Shown: piece after piece, positions 22,788 to 34,800 of the stretch
Layout of the letters: each line of letters starts with the position of its first letter
How positions within the stretch are numbered: position 1 is the stretch's first letter
Notes under the pieces: generated by a model
Seen by the model: only the letters and a program-made list of their open reading frames with translations
What the model was told of the DNA's origin: nothing
Database searches by the model: none
Source of the DNA: Hydrangea macrophylla
Taxonomy: Eukaryota > Streptophyta > Magnoliopsida > Cornales > Hydrangeaceae
NCBI GenBank assembly: GCA_033977485.1
Contig: CM066993.1
Location: 30,556,001 to 30,620,000, forward strand
Direction: 5' to 3'
Length of the DNA stretch: 64,000 bases
Made by a program: the position numbers and the translations under genes

Positions 22788-24302
22788 TGTTGGGAATATG
22801 CCCTCAAACCAGTTAGTTGGACAATGGAATATCATAATGCATTTATGCATGTTAGTTCATGAGATGAATATTAGACTGGAATCCTTAAACAACATTGTAT
22901 GTGGTTCATTTGTGTATGTGATTACACATGTGAGATATGAATCACAAATCCTTGTTGTTTCAAATAAGTCACAGTGGATGATAAGTCTGGATAACTTATC
23001 AGGTATACACTGTAGCATGATTAACGTCTACGGGGTAGAATGATGAATCTCATTCATAAGAGTCTTTGACTCTTGGTTAATATGCTAGTGCACTCGGTGC
23101 ATTGACGGACCTGAGTTAAACCTATTGACACCTAAACGCTGTCACCGTCAATAGGAACTCAAAACTTGTATAGGGATACATGTCCTTAATCCTGAGACAG
23201 TTATGGACGCAAGTTGTATGCTTGGTTGCTTTGACTTACCAATCAGTGAGGTCTTACAAGATCAACACCTGGGTATCTTGGGTAAATCAAGTATGCAACG
23301 TTGGGAACATATATTGTCAAGATGGAATTCTACCCTCTTCAATAAAACGAAGAGTAAGTATACCCTCGAGAATGTCACTAGGAGTGATTACTGAGAGCTG
23401 GCCAGCCTTGTCAACAAAGTGTTGTTGTTGACATGTTTAGTAATCCAAGCGTAGTGAATGATACTTGAGGAATATAAGATGTACTATCTATTGGGTCGAC
23501 AGTATCTTAAGACATACATCCCAATGATAGATACGAATACTGCCTGGTAGAGGGACATCCGTATCATATTATACAAGTCTAGCAATCACTTATGTATGTG
23601 TGATTATGTTCTTATGCACTGGAGTGCAATTATCATTTTATAGTGGCATTAATGATAATTGATTAATTATTGATTCCTTAGTCAAGAGTACTGACTAGAT
23701 GGAATAATAATTAATCGGAGCCAGTAATTAAGAACCTAGGAGGTCCCACTCTTAGCTCCGCCAGAATGCTTGGAAAGGCAAATGAGAATGTTGTCAAGAC
23801 TGGTTCGATCGATCGAAGTTGTTTCGATCGATTGAAGTCTAGACAGGTTCGATCGATCGAACAAGGTTCGATCGATCGACAGTTCTATCGATCGAAGTCA
23901 CTTCGATCGATTGAAAGTAAGGTCGGTTCTGGGAATCTATAAATAGGGCAACTTCGTCCAGAAATCTGAGTTCATCGTTTTTAACGTACCAGTTGCTGCA
24001 GAACCTGTTTAGAGTTCCCAAACCTTCCCTATTCTCACTATTAGGGTTCCCACCAACCCTAGCCACTCTGGGAGCATTCGAGGAGACATAAGGGTGAAGA
24101 TTTCCTAGAGGTTGCTGCTGCACACACAAGGAGAAGGACAAAAATCAGAATTGGGTTCAAGACCTAAGGTATAGAATCTTCTCCATCTTGTTATGCGCAT
24201 CTATAGAGTTAATAAGTAGTAGATCCAAGGCTACCAATAAAAGTTTTGAACTTTGTTTTCCGCTGCGCGTTTAGATTTAATTTTAAACCTGTTTTTCTCA
24301 CA
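22788..24302 (+). repeat. 5' LTR of copia element F
   Basis: Begins TGTTGGGAATATGCCC and ends TTTTTCTCACA. A TATA box CTATAAATAG lies at 23938-23947, about 30 bases downstream of a cluster of TCGATCGA palindromes (23804-23912), so transcription probably starts near 23970. The short ORFs inside it occur equally in the 3' LTR and show no known domain. Confidence 0.93.
23804..23947 (+). promoter_or_regulatory. LTR promoter of F: six TCGATCGA-type palindromes plus TATA box
   Basis: TTCGATCGATCGAA or one-base variants occur six times between 23806 and 23912, followed by CTATAAATAG at 23938. The 3' LTR has the same set at 30308-30453. The arrangement fits a repeated activator site close to a core promoter. 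The binding factor is unknown. Confidence 0.6.
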
Positions 24303-24304
24303 AT

Positions 24305-24317
24305 TGGTATCAGAGCC
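24305..24317 (+). other. Primer-binding site of F (tRNA-Met type)
   Basis: TGGTATCAGAGCC, two bases after the 5' LTR, is the common Ty1/copia primer-binding site complementary to initiator tRNA-Met. It fixes the element orientation as plus. Confidence 0.9.
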
Positions 24318-26083
24318 ACGCTTGTTTGGATCTATAGATGCGTTTTGGAACACTAGTTTTGATTTGCATGTTGATTTTAGGACTGTTTTCAAAACTGCAT
24401 CGTCACAGATCCGTTTCTGCAGTGTTTATGCAGCAGAATACAAATCTGTGATTGCATTGGATGCAAGGTGGGTTCGATCGATCGAAGTAGTCTCGATCGA
24501 TCGAACATCATCTGTTCTCAAGCGATCGAACTAGTTTCGATCGATCGAACTTTGGTTCTGTTCGATCGATCGAATGTTGGTCGATCGATCGAGACTGCTC
24601 TTTTGTCCAGGTTTTCAGTTTACAGATTTAAAGGTTTTAAAAATATTTACTTTAAAATTTTATTTATGCTATAAGTTTTTCAAAACATTCTGTGAAACTG
24701 AAAGTTCAATCAATTGAACTATGTTCAATCGATCGAAGGTTCAATCGATCTAACTTTTTCGATCGATCGAAGTGTGACAGAGAACAGTGATGCTGTTTTG
24801 AGTTCTAATTCAGTATGTAAAGAGTTTATATACTGTGTGAATCAATTAGGGGTTCCAATGGTACATATATTTGTTATATATATGCGTGGTTATGCGTGTG
24901 ACTAACCCTTTTGCAGCAAGCTTAGTCCGCTATCTCCCATGGCACCAAGACTTTTAAATTTTGTATTTAATTGTTGGTTTGGATTTAAGGCTTATGTAAA
25001 GGGCGCTGCGACTTCAATCCTATGAAAAGGAAAGTCGCACCGGTTTCCCTAGCCTTTTATTTTATTGTTGTTATTTCTATTTCTAGATAAATTGTAAGCT
25101 TCGAGAGAAGTATAGGACCAATGTAATAGAATTAGAAAATCCATGAAGATGGAGGAGCAAGCCGTTGTCCATGAAGATGGAGTCGGAGGCAATCAAACCA
25201 AGAAGGAGGTTCTATGGAGATAGAGCCATGGGAGATAGAGGCATTGTTGAATGTTTTTATTTCTTTTTAGTTTTTGTTTTATGTGCTTAGTTGTGATTGG
25301 AATTTTATATATTGTTACTACTTGCATGCACGTAAAACAGGTTTTCTAAAATGAAATTCAAAAACCTTTTTTCCAACACATTAGTAAACACTTGATGTTT
25401 ATGGGCAATGTGAAGAAACATTTTTTTTTATTGAAAAATTCCTATTAGTTCATTGTAAGTATGAGAAATACTCTGTGTCACTCATTTATGAGTGATCATT
25501 CCATACGGAGGGTATTTCTTATTGATTACTAGATATGAACTTCTTATAAAAATCTAGTGGGAGAGGGACTTATTTTATAACTCCCACGGTCTTCCATAAA
25601 CGGTTCATTGTAAGGTGGGTAGTATATTCTGTGTCATCCAGCCATGGGTGATCATTCCATACGGAGGATAGACTATTCATTGGTTACTAGGTATGAACTT
25701 CCTTTGGATAGAATCAATGAGACGCGTTAGAGGGTGACCACTACACTGAGGCACTACTTGAGGCGGTTGTCATTGGATTCTAGTTAATGGTAAACACTAG
25801 CTAAGCTATGGGTAAGGGATTCCACACGGAGCATTATCCAGAAACTTAGAGACCAAAAGCTCAGGAGTCATGAATTGTTTTGTAAGAGTTGCATGACATT
25901 CATGATGGGTTTCCCAATCAGGCTATGAGGTTATGATCGCCACACGGAGACTTAATTTCATAGGCTTGACATCCTGAAGACAATTAATGAGTTGGTTAAG
26001 GGAATTCAATGTATCATATAAATTGTCATATTCATGATTTCCATATTGTAATTCTGTTACATTATTTGTATTTCAGATTCATA
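24318..26083 (+). other. Leader of copia element F with repeated motifs
   Basis: Untranslated leader between the PBS and gag. A second cluster of about ten TCGATCGA-type palindromes lies at 24474-24770. Further on, CCATACGGAG or CCACACGGAG occurs four times (about 25500, 25660, 25815 and 25940), within partly repeated text such as GTGATCATTCCATACGGAG. A TTTGTATTTCAG just before the gag ATG looks like a splice acceptor, so a leader intron is possible. Confidence 0.65.
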
Positions 26084-26950
26084 ATGTCTAGCCCACTTGC
26101 TATAACCATGATCCAGAATAAGCTAATTGGAAATAACTACGTTGAATGGAAACTGGAACTGGATGAATTGTTAACTGCTAATGGATGTAAATACGTTCTT
26201 ACCATTCCCTGTCCACCTATTCCATACCATGACACCCCAACTGATCTTGCGGATCAATATTGGCAGTGGATAAGATTTGATGGTATAGCTCGCTCTAGCA
26301 TCTTAGACTCTTTGTCTGATGTGTTGAAGCAGCAACATCAACCTTTGAACACTGCCCGTGCTATAATATTGAACCTCGAGGAGATGTTTGGGGAACTGAG
26401 CCGTACTGCAAGGCTTAGAGCCTTGGAGTTAGTCATGGACACCAGAATGTTGGAAGGAACTTCAATAAGAGAGCATGTTTTTAAAATGATTACTTATTTC
26501 AAAGTAATGGAAGTTCTTGGTTCCGACATTGATGGTGAGACTCAAGTTGACATAATCTTGCATTCGTTGCCTTCATCATTCACTCAATTTAAAAAGGTTT
26601 TTAAAATGAGTAAAACAGTTTTTTCAACAAGTGAGTTGATGAGCTCTCTTGAGGCAACGATGGATATTGTCAAAGAGGAGTCAAATGTTCAGAACATTGG
26701 AATGGCTTCATCTTCTGGAACTAAGCCTAAGAGCATAAGTTCAGAGAAGGAGAAGCAAGACTCAAGGATAGGTGAGCCTAAGCCAACTGTTGGGAAGAAG
26801 GCAAGACTTGGAAAGGGAAAGGCTGGTGCCGTGCCAAAAGGAAAGTGTTTCCATTGTGGCATGAGAGGGCATTGGAAAAGGAACTGTATGGAATACTTGA
26901 CTGCCAAAAGGCAAGGTACGATCCTTTCACTAGTTTTTGAAGTAAGTTGA
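26084..26950 (+). CDS. Gag of copia element F
   Basis: 288 codons. ATG 26084 (MSSPLAITMIQNKLIG) is preferred over an in-frame upstream ATG at 26009, because copia gag proteins start shortly before the NKL.G.NY.EWK block. Residues about 20-230 match the copia gag domain (UBN2/Retrotran_gag type), with LTANGCKYVL and a coiled region. A zinc knuckle CFHCGMRGHWKRNC (CX2CX4HX4C) lies near the C-terminus. Gag forms the virus-like particle and packages RNA. The frame closes soon after the knuckle at TGA 26950, in a stretch with AG/GTACGA and a downstream TTGTTGCAG that could be an intron. No internal stop is present, in contrast to the pol remnant that follows. Confidence 0.87.
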   Translation: MSSPLAITMIQNKLIGNNYVEWKLELDELLTANGCKYVLTIPCPPIPYHDTPTDLADQYWQWIRFDGIARSSILDSLSDVLKQQHQPLNTARAIILNLEEMFGELSRTARLRALELVMDTRMLEGTSIREHVFKMITYFKVMEVLGSDIDGETQVDIILHSLPSSFTQFKKVFKMSKTVFSTSELMSSLEATMDIVKEESNVQNIGMASSSGTKPKSISSEKEKQDSRIGEPKPTVGKKARLGKGKAGAVPKGKCFHCGMRGHWKRNCMEYLTAKRQGTILSLVFEVS

Positions 26951-27373
26951 AAAACTGATACTTCAACTACTATGGGCACTAATTCTTTATTTTCTAAATT
27001 ATATCTGTAATTGTTGCAGGGAATTGGAAAATAAGAATGTGCAGTGATTAGAAGATCTTGATTGCCTTTTGGGATCTGATGCAAGAGTTGCTATTAGATT
27101 AATAGTTTTATATTGTAATAAAACTTTGGAGTTATTAGATGGATTTCAGTTTTGAATTAATGAATAATATTTATTCTTTTGATTTTGGTACTGAAATTCT
27201 TGATTAAAAGAAAGCTTTCTTTTATGTGATCTAAATAACTTGTCAAGCAAGTATCTCACCAATTTACTCTTGTTTCTCATATATTATCTAATGTAGTATT
27301 TAAATGACTCATGGGTATTTTACCATCTAAAAGGATAGCACCCTCAACTAATTCTATGACTTTTTGGTTTTGA

Positions 27374-27610
27374 GGTTAGATCATATTTAATCTAAATAGG
27401 ATAAATGGGGAGTAAAGGATAGGATCCTAAACTCTTTCGGTTGCTAAGACCATTGCCTATTTGTCAATCCTATTTAGAGAGTAAATGTGATCAGATCATA
27501 TTAATCTAAATTAGGATAAATGGGGAGTAAAAGATTGGATCCTAAAACTCTTTTGGTTGTTGAAACCACTACCTGTTTGTCAATCCTATTTAGAGGCTAA
27601 TATGATCAGG
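27374..27610 (+). repeat. Direct duplication of about 120 bases in F
   Basis: Two adjacent diverged copies, each with GATCATATT(T)AATCTAAA, GGATAAATGGGGAGTAAA, GGATCCTAAA and GTCAATCCTATTTAGAG. They lie in the pol-remnant region. The divergence between the copies exceeds that between the LTRs, so the duplication predates the insertion. Confidence 0.75.
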
Positions 27611-29282
27611 TGACTTTTCTTTTGAAAATCACACGACCAAGGACTTATTAGAATTAGGACATACTCATGTATGTAGGGCAATAAACATTAGAGTTGAAAA
27701 GTAGTTTAGGCTACTTTGGATACTGATATACATTTACTTATTGCATCTTCATCCTCAATTTTGAAGAAATTCAAAAGTTTTGGAATGAAGAGTAATTGGT
27801 AAAAGAATATCGTTGCCTTTTGATTTGATCAAAATGGTGAGTATCTATCTAATGTATTTATTGTCCAAAGGAGATAAGAATGAGATTCTTTCTCGACAGT
27901 CTACACCTACTGCGCCTCCACGGGATGGTGTAGCAGGTAGAAGGAACTATCTTCTTTTAGATATGACTGGGTCATGGGATGAGTTATTTAGAGTTACTAC
28001 TATTCCTTGTTTTTCTCGATGGAACTACAATGTATATACTGGATCTTATTCAAAAGCAAATCTTTTCGATAGACATCCCCAAAGTTGTGAAAAGAATGCG
28101 ACTTCTTTCTCATGGTAACTTTGGATAAGGATGTCTAGCACTTTGGTGTAAAGAAATGATGAGCCTTTTGAATCTAGATTAGAAGTATAATACTTTTGTA
28201 GTGTTTCCAGAGAAAACAAAAGTTGGTTGGAGACCAAATTTTGCAAAGGAAAGATAATATAAAAGAGTAAAGTAATTTATATCTTAAAGCAATCTATAAA
28301 TCATCTAGAACTAAAATCTACTACCTCTTCATCCATTCCTACATTGGTACTTCATTGCAGTGGGAGAATTCTCAACATTGTTGAAATTCCCTGGTGCATT
28401 GAAGTTTTGTGATAAGGAAGCTCTGGTATGTGATTTGCATAAGTCTATGGACTAAAGCAATCATCCAGAGATAAGGACATCGGTTTTGACATATTGGTCA
28501 AAATACTTTGGATTCATCTAAAGTGTGGATGTAGCTTAAGTGGATGAAAGGATCCTTGCGCAAAGGAAGTGTGGTGGTGATTATGGTTCCATATATTGAT
28601 GACATCTTTATCATTGTGATATGTTAAAGTAGTATCATCAATGATTAAGGTTAAGTTTCTACAGTATACTTGATATTTATGATCTCGGTGAGGCGAGCTA
28701 TAATCTTATGATTTTTGCTCATTCAAGATCAGAAAGTTAAGATAATGAGATTGTCTCAAACTTCTATATCAGAAAGTTGCTGGCTAGATTCAACGTGGAA
28801 CGTTTCGATAAAGGTTTTTCACCTTTGAACATAACCTATTGCTTTTTCAAGATTTGTATCTTGGGATACAAGATGAAAGAGATCACATGAACGGTATATC
28901 ATAAGCCTTCGCTATTGATAAACTTTGTATGTGATGTTAGGTATGGATATCAGTTATACCGTTGAGGTTGTTCACAGATATCAGTCCAAATGAATGTTCA
29001 GTTTTCTGAACTATCATAAAGTATATATTCTCTAGGGCTTGAGAAAGAACTAGCGGATATATGCAGGGTGATGGTGTTTTGGACAATGTTCAAATTAGCT
29101 TTACTGGATACATGTCATGTGACGTCTTTTGTCTAGGGATATAGTATAACATGAAGATGTTTTACTATGGATTGTTTCAGTCGATGATCATCAGTCCCTA
29201 TGCAAAACCTTACGGGTTAAGGATTTTGACAAGTCACAGAGACTATGCTAGTGTTAGTACTAACGCTATATGGTTATGAGTG

Positions 29283-29293
29283 CAAGTGGGAGT
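29283..29293 (+). other. Polypurine tract of copia element F
   Basis: CAAGTGGGAG followed by TT and the LTR start TGTTGGG is the standard plus-strand primer arrangement of plant copia elements. Confidence 0.8.
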
Positions 29294-29294
29294 T

Positions 29295-30809
29295 TGTTGG
29301 GAATATGCCCTCAAACCAGTTAGTTGGACAATGGAATATCATAATGCATTTATGCATGTTAGTTCATGAGATGAATATTAGACTGGAATCCTTAAACAAC
29401 ATTGTATGTGGTTCATTTGTGTATGTGATTACACATGTGAGATATGAATCACAAATCCTTGTTGTTTCAAATAAGTCACAGTGGATGATAAGTCTGGATA
29501 ACTTATCAGGTATACACTGTAGCATGATTAACGTCTACGGGGTAGAATGATGAATCTCATTCATAAGAGTCTTTGACTCTTGGTTAATATGCTAGTGCAC
29601 TCGGTGCATTGACGGACCTGAGTTAAACCTATTGACACCTAAACGCTGTCACCGTCAATAGGAACTCAAAACTTGTATAGGGATACATGTCCTTAATCCT
29701 GAGACAGTTATGGACGCAAGTTGTATGCTTGGTTGCTTTGACTTACCAATCAGTGAGGTCTTGCAAGATCAACACCTGGGTATCTTGGGTAAATCAAGTA
29801 TGCAACGTTGGGAACATATATTGTCAAGATGGAATTCTACCCTCTTCAATAAAACGAAGAGTAAGTATTCCCTTGAGAATGTCACTAGGAGTGATTACTG
29901 AGAGCTGGCCAGCCTTGTCAACAAAGTGTTGTTGTTGACATGTTTAGTAATCCAAGCGTAGTGAATGATACTTGAGGAATATAAGATGTACTATCTATTG
30001 GGTCGACAGTATCTTAAGACATACATCCCAATGATAGATACGAATACTGCCTGGTAGAGGGACATCCGTATCATATTATACAAGTCTAGCAATCACTTAT
30101 GTATGTGTGATTATGCTCTTATGCACTGGAGTGCAATTATCATTTTATAGTGGCATTAATGATAATTGATTAATTATTGATTCCTTAGTCAAGAGTACTG
30201 ACTAGATGGAATAATAATTAATCGGAGCCAGTAATTAAGAACCTAGGAAGTCCCACTATTAGCTCCGCCAGAATGCTTGGAAAGGCAAATGAGAATGTTG
30301 TCAAGACTGGTTCGATCGATCGAAGTTGTTTCGATCGATTGAAGTCTAGACAGGTTCGATCGATCGAACAAGGTTCGATCGATCGACAGTTCGATCGATC
30401 GAAGTCACTTCGATCGATTGAAAGTAAGGTCGGTTCTGGGAATCTATAAATAGGGCAGCTTCGTCCAGAAATCTGAGTTCATCGTTTTTAACGTACCAGT
30501 TGCTGCAGAACCTGTTTAGAGTTCCCAAACCTTCCCTATTCTCACTATTAGGGTTCCCACCAACCCTAGCCACTCTGGGAGCATTCGAGGAGACATAAGG
30601 GTGAAGATTTCCTAGAGGTTGCTGCTGCACACACAAGGAGAAGGACAAAAATCAGAATTGGGTTCAAGACCTAAGGTATAGAATCTTCTCCATCTTGTTA
30701 TGCGCATCTATAGAGTTAATAAGTAGTAGATCCAAGGCTACCAATAAAAGTTTTGAACTTTGTTTTCCGCTGCGCGTTTAGATTTAATTTTAAACCTGTT
30801 TTTCTCACA
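29295..30809 (+). repeat. 3' LTR of copia element F
   Basis: 1,515 bases, same ends as the 5' LTR. Differences seen include G for A in GAGGTCTTGCAAG, two in AAGTATTCCCTTG, C for T in GATTATGCTC, two in the GGAAGTCCCACTATTAG stretch, one in a TCGATCGA box and one just after the TATA box (CAGCTTCG for CAACTTCG). Confidence 0.93.
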
Positions 30810-30857
30810 TGATCACCAAGGGATAATAGGGATTTCTGAGATACTTCGGGTAATTTT

Positions 30858-31250
30858 GGACAGAGTTTCTAGGAGAAATTGGTTAATGTGGTTATATCTG
30901 GGGTATCTGGACAGAGTTTCTGGGAGAAACTGGTCAATATGGTGATATCTGGGATATCTGGACAGAGTTTCTGGGAGAAACTGGTCAATATGGTTATATC
31001 TGGGATATCTGGACAGAGTTTATGGGAAAAACTGGTCAATATGGTTATATCTGGGATATCTGGACAGAGTTTCTGGGAGAAACTAGTTGATATGGTTATA
31101 TCTGGGATATCTGGACAGAGTTTCTGGGAGAAACTGGTCAATATGGTTATATCTGGGATATCTGGATAGAGCTTCTGGGAGAAACTGGTTGATATGGTTA
31201 TATCTGGGATATCTGGACAGAGCTTCTGGGAGAAACTGGTTAATATGTGG
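30858..31250. repeat. 51-bp tandem repeats in the leader of A (about eight copies)
   Basis: Units containing GGACAGAGTTTCTGGGAGAA and GGTTATATCTGGGATATCT recur every 51 bases from 30858. Since 51 is divisible by three, frames on both strands stay open as a 17-residue repeat, which is probably not coding. Copy E has three to four diverged copies at about 41556-41770. Confidence 0.92.
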
Positions 31251-31856
31251 TGATAGTGATCATACTGTCTAGCAGGTTTTCATACTCCTATGTCTTAGGA
31301 CCAATGAACAAGGTTTGCGGTGTATATCTTTGTGAGTATGGAGCAGACATCCTTGTCATGGTGCCTAGGCAGGTCAACTCAATGTAATCACATGTGAGTG
31401 ATTGCCTTGGGAATCATAAAAAAGAGGTTCTGTTCTATGCCACATAAGCGTCTACACCGCTCAGGTAATCCCATCAGGGCAGACAGCAGTTATATCACAT
31501 TGTCCTATCTGAAAAGATAAATGAACAGTCCTATGAAAGGTTCTACAGGAATCTATATGCAAAGGTTGGGTTTAGTCAAAGAGGGTCCGTTGATGAGAGT
31601 TCCAATATACCGTCAGGGAGACGTACAGTACGGAGGTTTTTACTCTTTTTGATATACCTTGGAAGGTACAGTATCAACGGTGACTTGTGCCCTGGCACAG
31701 CAAGACCTGAACAATGTCAGCGCCGCGTTTCAGACACAGTCGGAGGGGGAAAATACAAGAGTGAAATGCGGTGAACCAAACACAGTAAAAAGATGATTTT
31801 AAGGATGCTTCTTATGAGTCAAACCTCTATATTATTTTGTTTTAAAATAAAAAAAA

Positions 31857-31874
31857 TCCCCAGTAGAGTCGCCA
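31857..31874 (-). other. Primer-binding site of element A
   Basis: On the minus strand TGGCGACTCTACTGGGGA lies three bases after the 5' LTR end. Copy E has TGGCGACTCTACATGGGA at the equivalent place. It resembles the tRNA-Arg-type site known for Ogre/Tat elements (the tRNA assignment is from memory). It fixes the orientation of A as minus. Confidence 0.8.
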
Positions 31875-31877
31875 AAT

Positions 31878-34800
31878 TGTGGATACCGCGTTTCCATCGC
31901 TTCGTTATGTTTTTGAAACTTGTTTGATTTTTGAATCAAGGAAAGAGAAAAGGTCTGTTGAAAACAGATACAGAGTCACCACTTGGTCTTTAAGGAACCA
32001 AGAAACCTAATTTGACTCACCCAAACGGATAAAGGGCACCGGCCCTTCATAACCAAAGAACATGGCTCGGGGTTTTGGTACGAGAGAGGAAGGAGCCTTT
32101 GTCACGACTAAAACACCTTCAACTTGCCCCGTCTCTCGACGGGCCTCAATTAGCATTCAAATAATCATCTTATACTATGTATGGTTCGGCAATTAATACT
32201 ATGATAGTATATTACATCACATAAGAATCTTGAAATTGAAAATCAAAAGATAAGATATCATTCATAAGATTTAAGTCAAATATCATACAATGTAAAGTGA
32301 AAATCACACAAATAAACCTAGAAAAAATCGTCTAATCATGTATCAAATAATCAAGACTTCCTAATCTAAAGGGGGCATGAATTGTTCTTGAAACAAATAA
32401 ACAAAGAAATCAAAATATGCTTAGCAAGCTAGTATGATGCATGTTAATCGTTGAGAAAAGAAGACCTCTCAATCCCCGGGACGGATGAGAAAGGATGATT
32501 AGATCGAGGGGAAGCATGAACGTGCGATCAAGTTCATTCCTTATAATCTTCTTAGATTAGGAGCCATGAAGGCCCCAAATCTTGCATGGATGCATTGTAT
32601 GTATCTAGAATGTGCCAAGGTTGTGGTGTGCTTTGTGTTCATGGATTCCTAGAATGACTTAGAAGTCTATAATGTGTATGAATGAATGAATGAATGAATG
32701 AAATCATGGAATATGTACAAATGTAGTATAAACTACTTCCTAAGATATGAACTAATTTGGAAGGCACATAAGCATCAAATCAAAGAATAAAAGTTAAAAT
32801 GTGCTTGCTGTGAATAGTGGACAGAACAATAACTAAATCTTTGGAAAATTGAAAAGAGGGGTTAGGAACGTTTTCAATGCATGATTGTTTATGGAGATGT
32901 TCCTTATTGTGTCTAGAATACAACCCAAAATGCCAATCTTTAATAACTATCACAGATTGAGAGAAATCATATGAACAACAGAGGTCACTCAGAAACAGAG
33001 TCCGTATTGTCGACTGAAATGTTGAAAAATCTTAGAAACTGAAAACGAATGATCTAGGGGCCCATTTTATACAGAAAGTTTCCTAAGACATGGAAGTTTA
33101 AGGGAAAAATAAGTTGGGACCATCCCTTTTGGAAAATATTTCTGAAAAATAGGTTGGAAGTTAGTCAAGCTGCTGTGACAGCAGAGGCAGAATGTTTGGA
33201 AGGAATGTTTGGGTCCAAATGGACCATTTTCAAGTACTTCAAAGTCAAACCAAAAATCATGGGTGTTCTCCAATGAGTTAGGAAGACTTTCCAAGTGGCC
33301 TTGCATCTATATGTTGAGTATTGAGTTCTAGAGAAATCTTTGAACTCAGCTCACTCACTGTTTTAACTCACTGTTTTGAAGATTTTGGGGAAAATAAGGT
33401 TTTCTTTCTTGAAATCAAAATGAGAGGGATTGAGGGGGGTTTTTGAAATAGAGGTTTTGAAAGAGTATTTTCAATACTCAATAAAGATTATAACCACTTA
33501 AAATGCCAAAATTCAACTCATCATCAAGAACCTCCAAGATTGTTGGAGAAACTTATTTTCATTTGAGCAAAACTTCAATACACTTCAAGGATACCTTGGA
33601 GGTATTGAAGTTATGATCATCATCTATCAAACATGTTTTTGAGGTCAAGAGCTACTATCCATAAGGATTCACACACCCCAAACTTCATGTCATCATTTAG
33701 ATGATGATGAACTAGTAAGTAAATAAAGAAAATAAAAAAGAAATGGGGTGAGAGGAGATAAACAATGAATAAACAAGCAAGTAGATAATGATCAATAGAT
33801 GATATTCATGAAGTATTGAACTTGTAGATTGGTGTTTCACTCATATGTAATGACATTGGACATGGAAGAAGCTTCCACTCTCTTAAATGCTCACTAAAAT
33901 GGTGGTTGGGTGTATTGAATGTTGAAGTAAATGGGAGTAATGAAGTAAAAACAAAGTTTAGAACTCACTTTTGTTTTGAAAATCAAAGAAGAAAGCTTCT
34001 TTTCTCTCTACTCTAACCTTATCTCTACAACTTTCTCTCCCAAACTTTCTCTAAACTTACATTTGACTCCCCCAAAATGAAGAGCAATGGGGGGTTTAAA
34101 TAGGCCAACTTGGGGTGGTTTTGGGATTTAGAAAGTATTCACATTGGCTCTAAACATCTGAAATCATAAAACTATGTCGTTTTGGTTTTTAATTAATCAA
34201 AATGAATCCCCAAGAAAAATTACAAAAAAAAACCATTCTGGAGGGGAGTGTCGCGGCAGCACTGCTCCTCCTTCGTCCAGATAATGCTGTTTAGGCCCCC
34301 TGAGGTTCCGGTATTCGCGAAAAGGCCCTATTTCGTCCAAAATTCACAGAAAATGCGTACGAACTCCAAATTGAGGTTTTGATATACCGTTGGAAAGGTA
34401 ATGGAGTCTACTTTACATAAAAAATAGTTCGGGGATAGGTCACTTTGAAAAGTTTTATGGTATTCGCGATAAAAGCCGATTTGATCGCCTTTTTCGGCTT
34501 TGGAAATCCATAATAAATTCGTTTTAAATCCAGGGATTATGTGCGATATACTGTTGGAAAGCTATTGACCTCTAGTATCCATGAAAAATATTTGAAAATT
34601 GTTTCGGTGCCCCGATTCCAAAGTCAAATATTGGTCAAACTGGTCAAACCTGGGATTCCCGGGAAGTTCTGGGAACCTCCGGGAGCTCCCAGGAGCCGAC
34701 GTTTTCGCTCGATTCTCTTTTTAAACTCATTTTAATACTTTACTAATAATTCTGGTGAATTCAGACAATTTCGGTCAAACTTGGTCAAACTTGGTCAAAC

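Larger units (their letters stand above)
26951..29294 (+). pseudogene. Decayed pol remnant of copia element F
   Basis: No long reading frame remains. Recognisable scraps of copia reverse transcriptase are YIDDI at 28593-28607 and DIYDLGEASYNL at 28672-28707 in different frames, followed by text resembling the end of RT and the RNase H region up to about 29200. Protease and integrase could not be located. Stops are frequent in all frames. The region ends in the purine tract GCAAGTGGGAG directly before the 3' LTR. Confidence 0.75.
22788..30809 (+). mobile_element. Ty1/copia-type element F, gag intact, pol decayed
   Basis: 8,022 bases with two LTRs of exactly equal length (1,515), a PBS matching initiator tRNA-Met, an open gag, a heavily decayed pol and a purine-rich tract before the 3' LTR. 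Target duplication TGATC. Only about eight substitutions were found between the two LTRs by reading along them, so insertion was recent. The pol region must already have been defective when the element moved, so it was probably mobilised by proteins supplied by a relative. Confidence 0.92.
30810..31877 (-). other. Leader of element A, part between 5' LTR and the copia insertion
   Basis: Continues the leader interrupted at 22787. It contains the target duplication copy TGATC (30810-30814), the 51-bp repeat array and the PBS at its right end. It matches 40946-41840 of copy E in reverse. No gene is supported. Confidence 0.8.

Noticed and set aside
24253..24674. ORFs with repeated SIDR peptide
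   Set aside because: These are translations of the TCGATCGA palindrome clusters. The peptide follows from the DNA motif and is open on both strands.
30869..31169. Repeat protein encoded by the 51-bp leader array
   Set aside because: Open on both strands only because the unit is divisible by three. There is no start context and no conservation in copy E.
30858..31250. CRISPR-like array
   Set aside because: The units are contiguous tandem repeats without spacers, in a plant retrotransposon leader.
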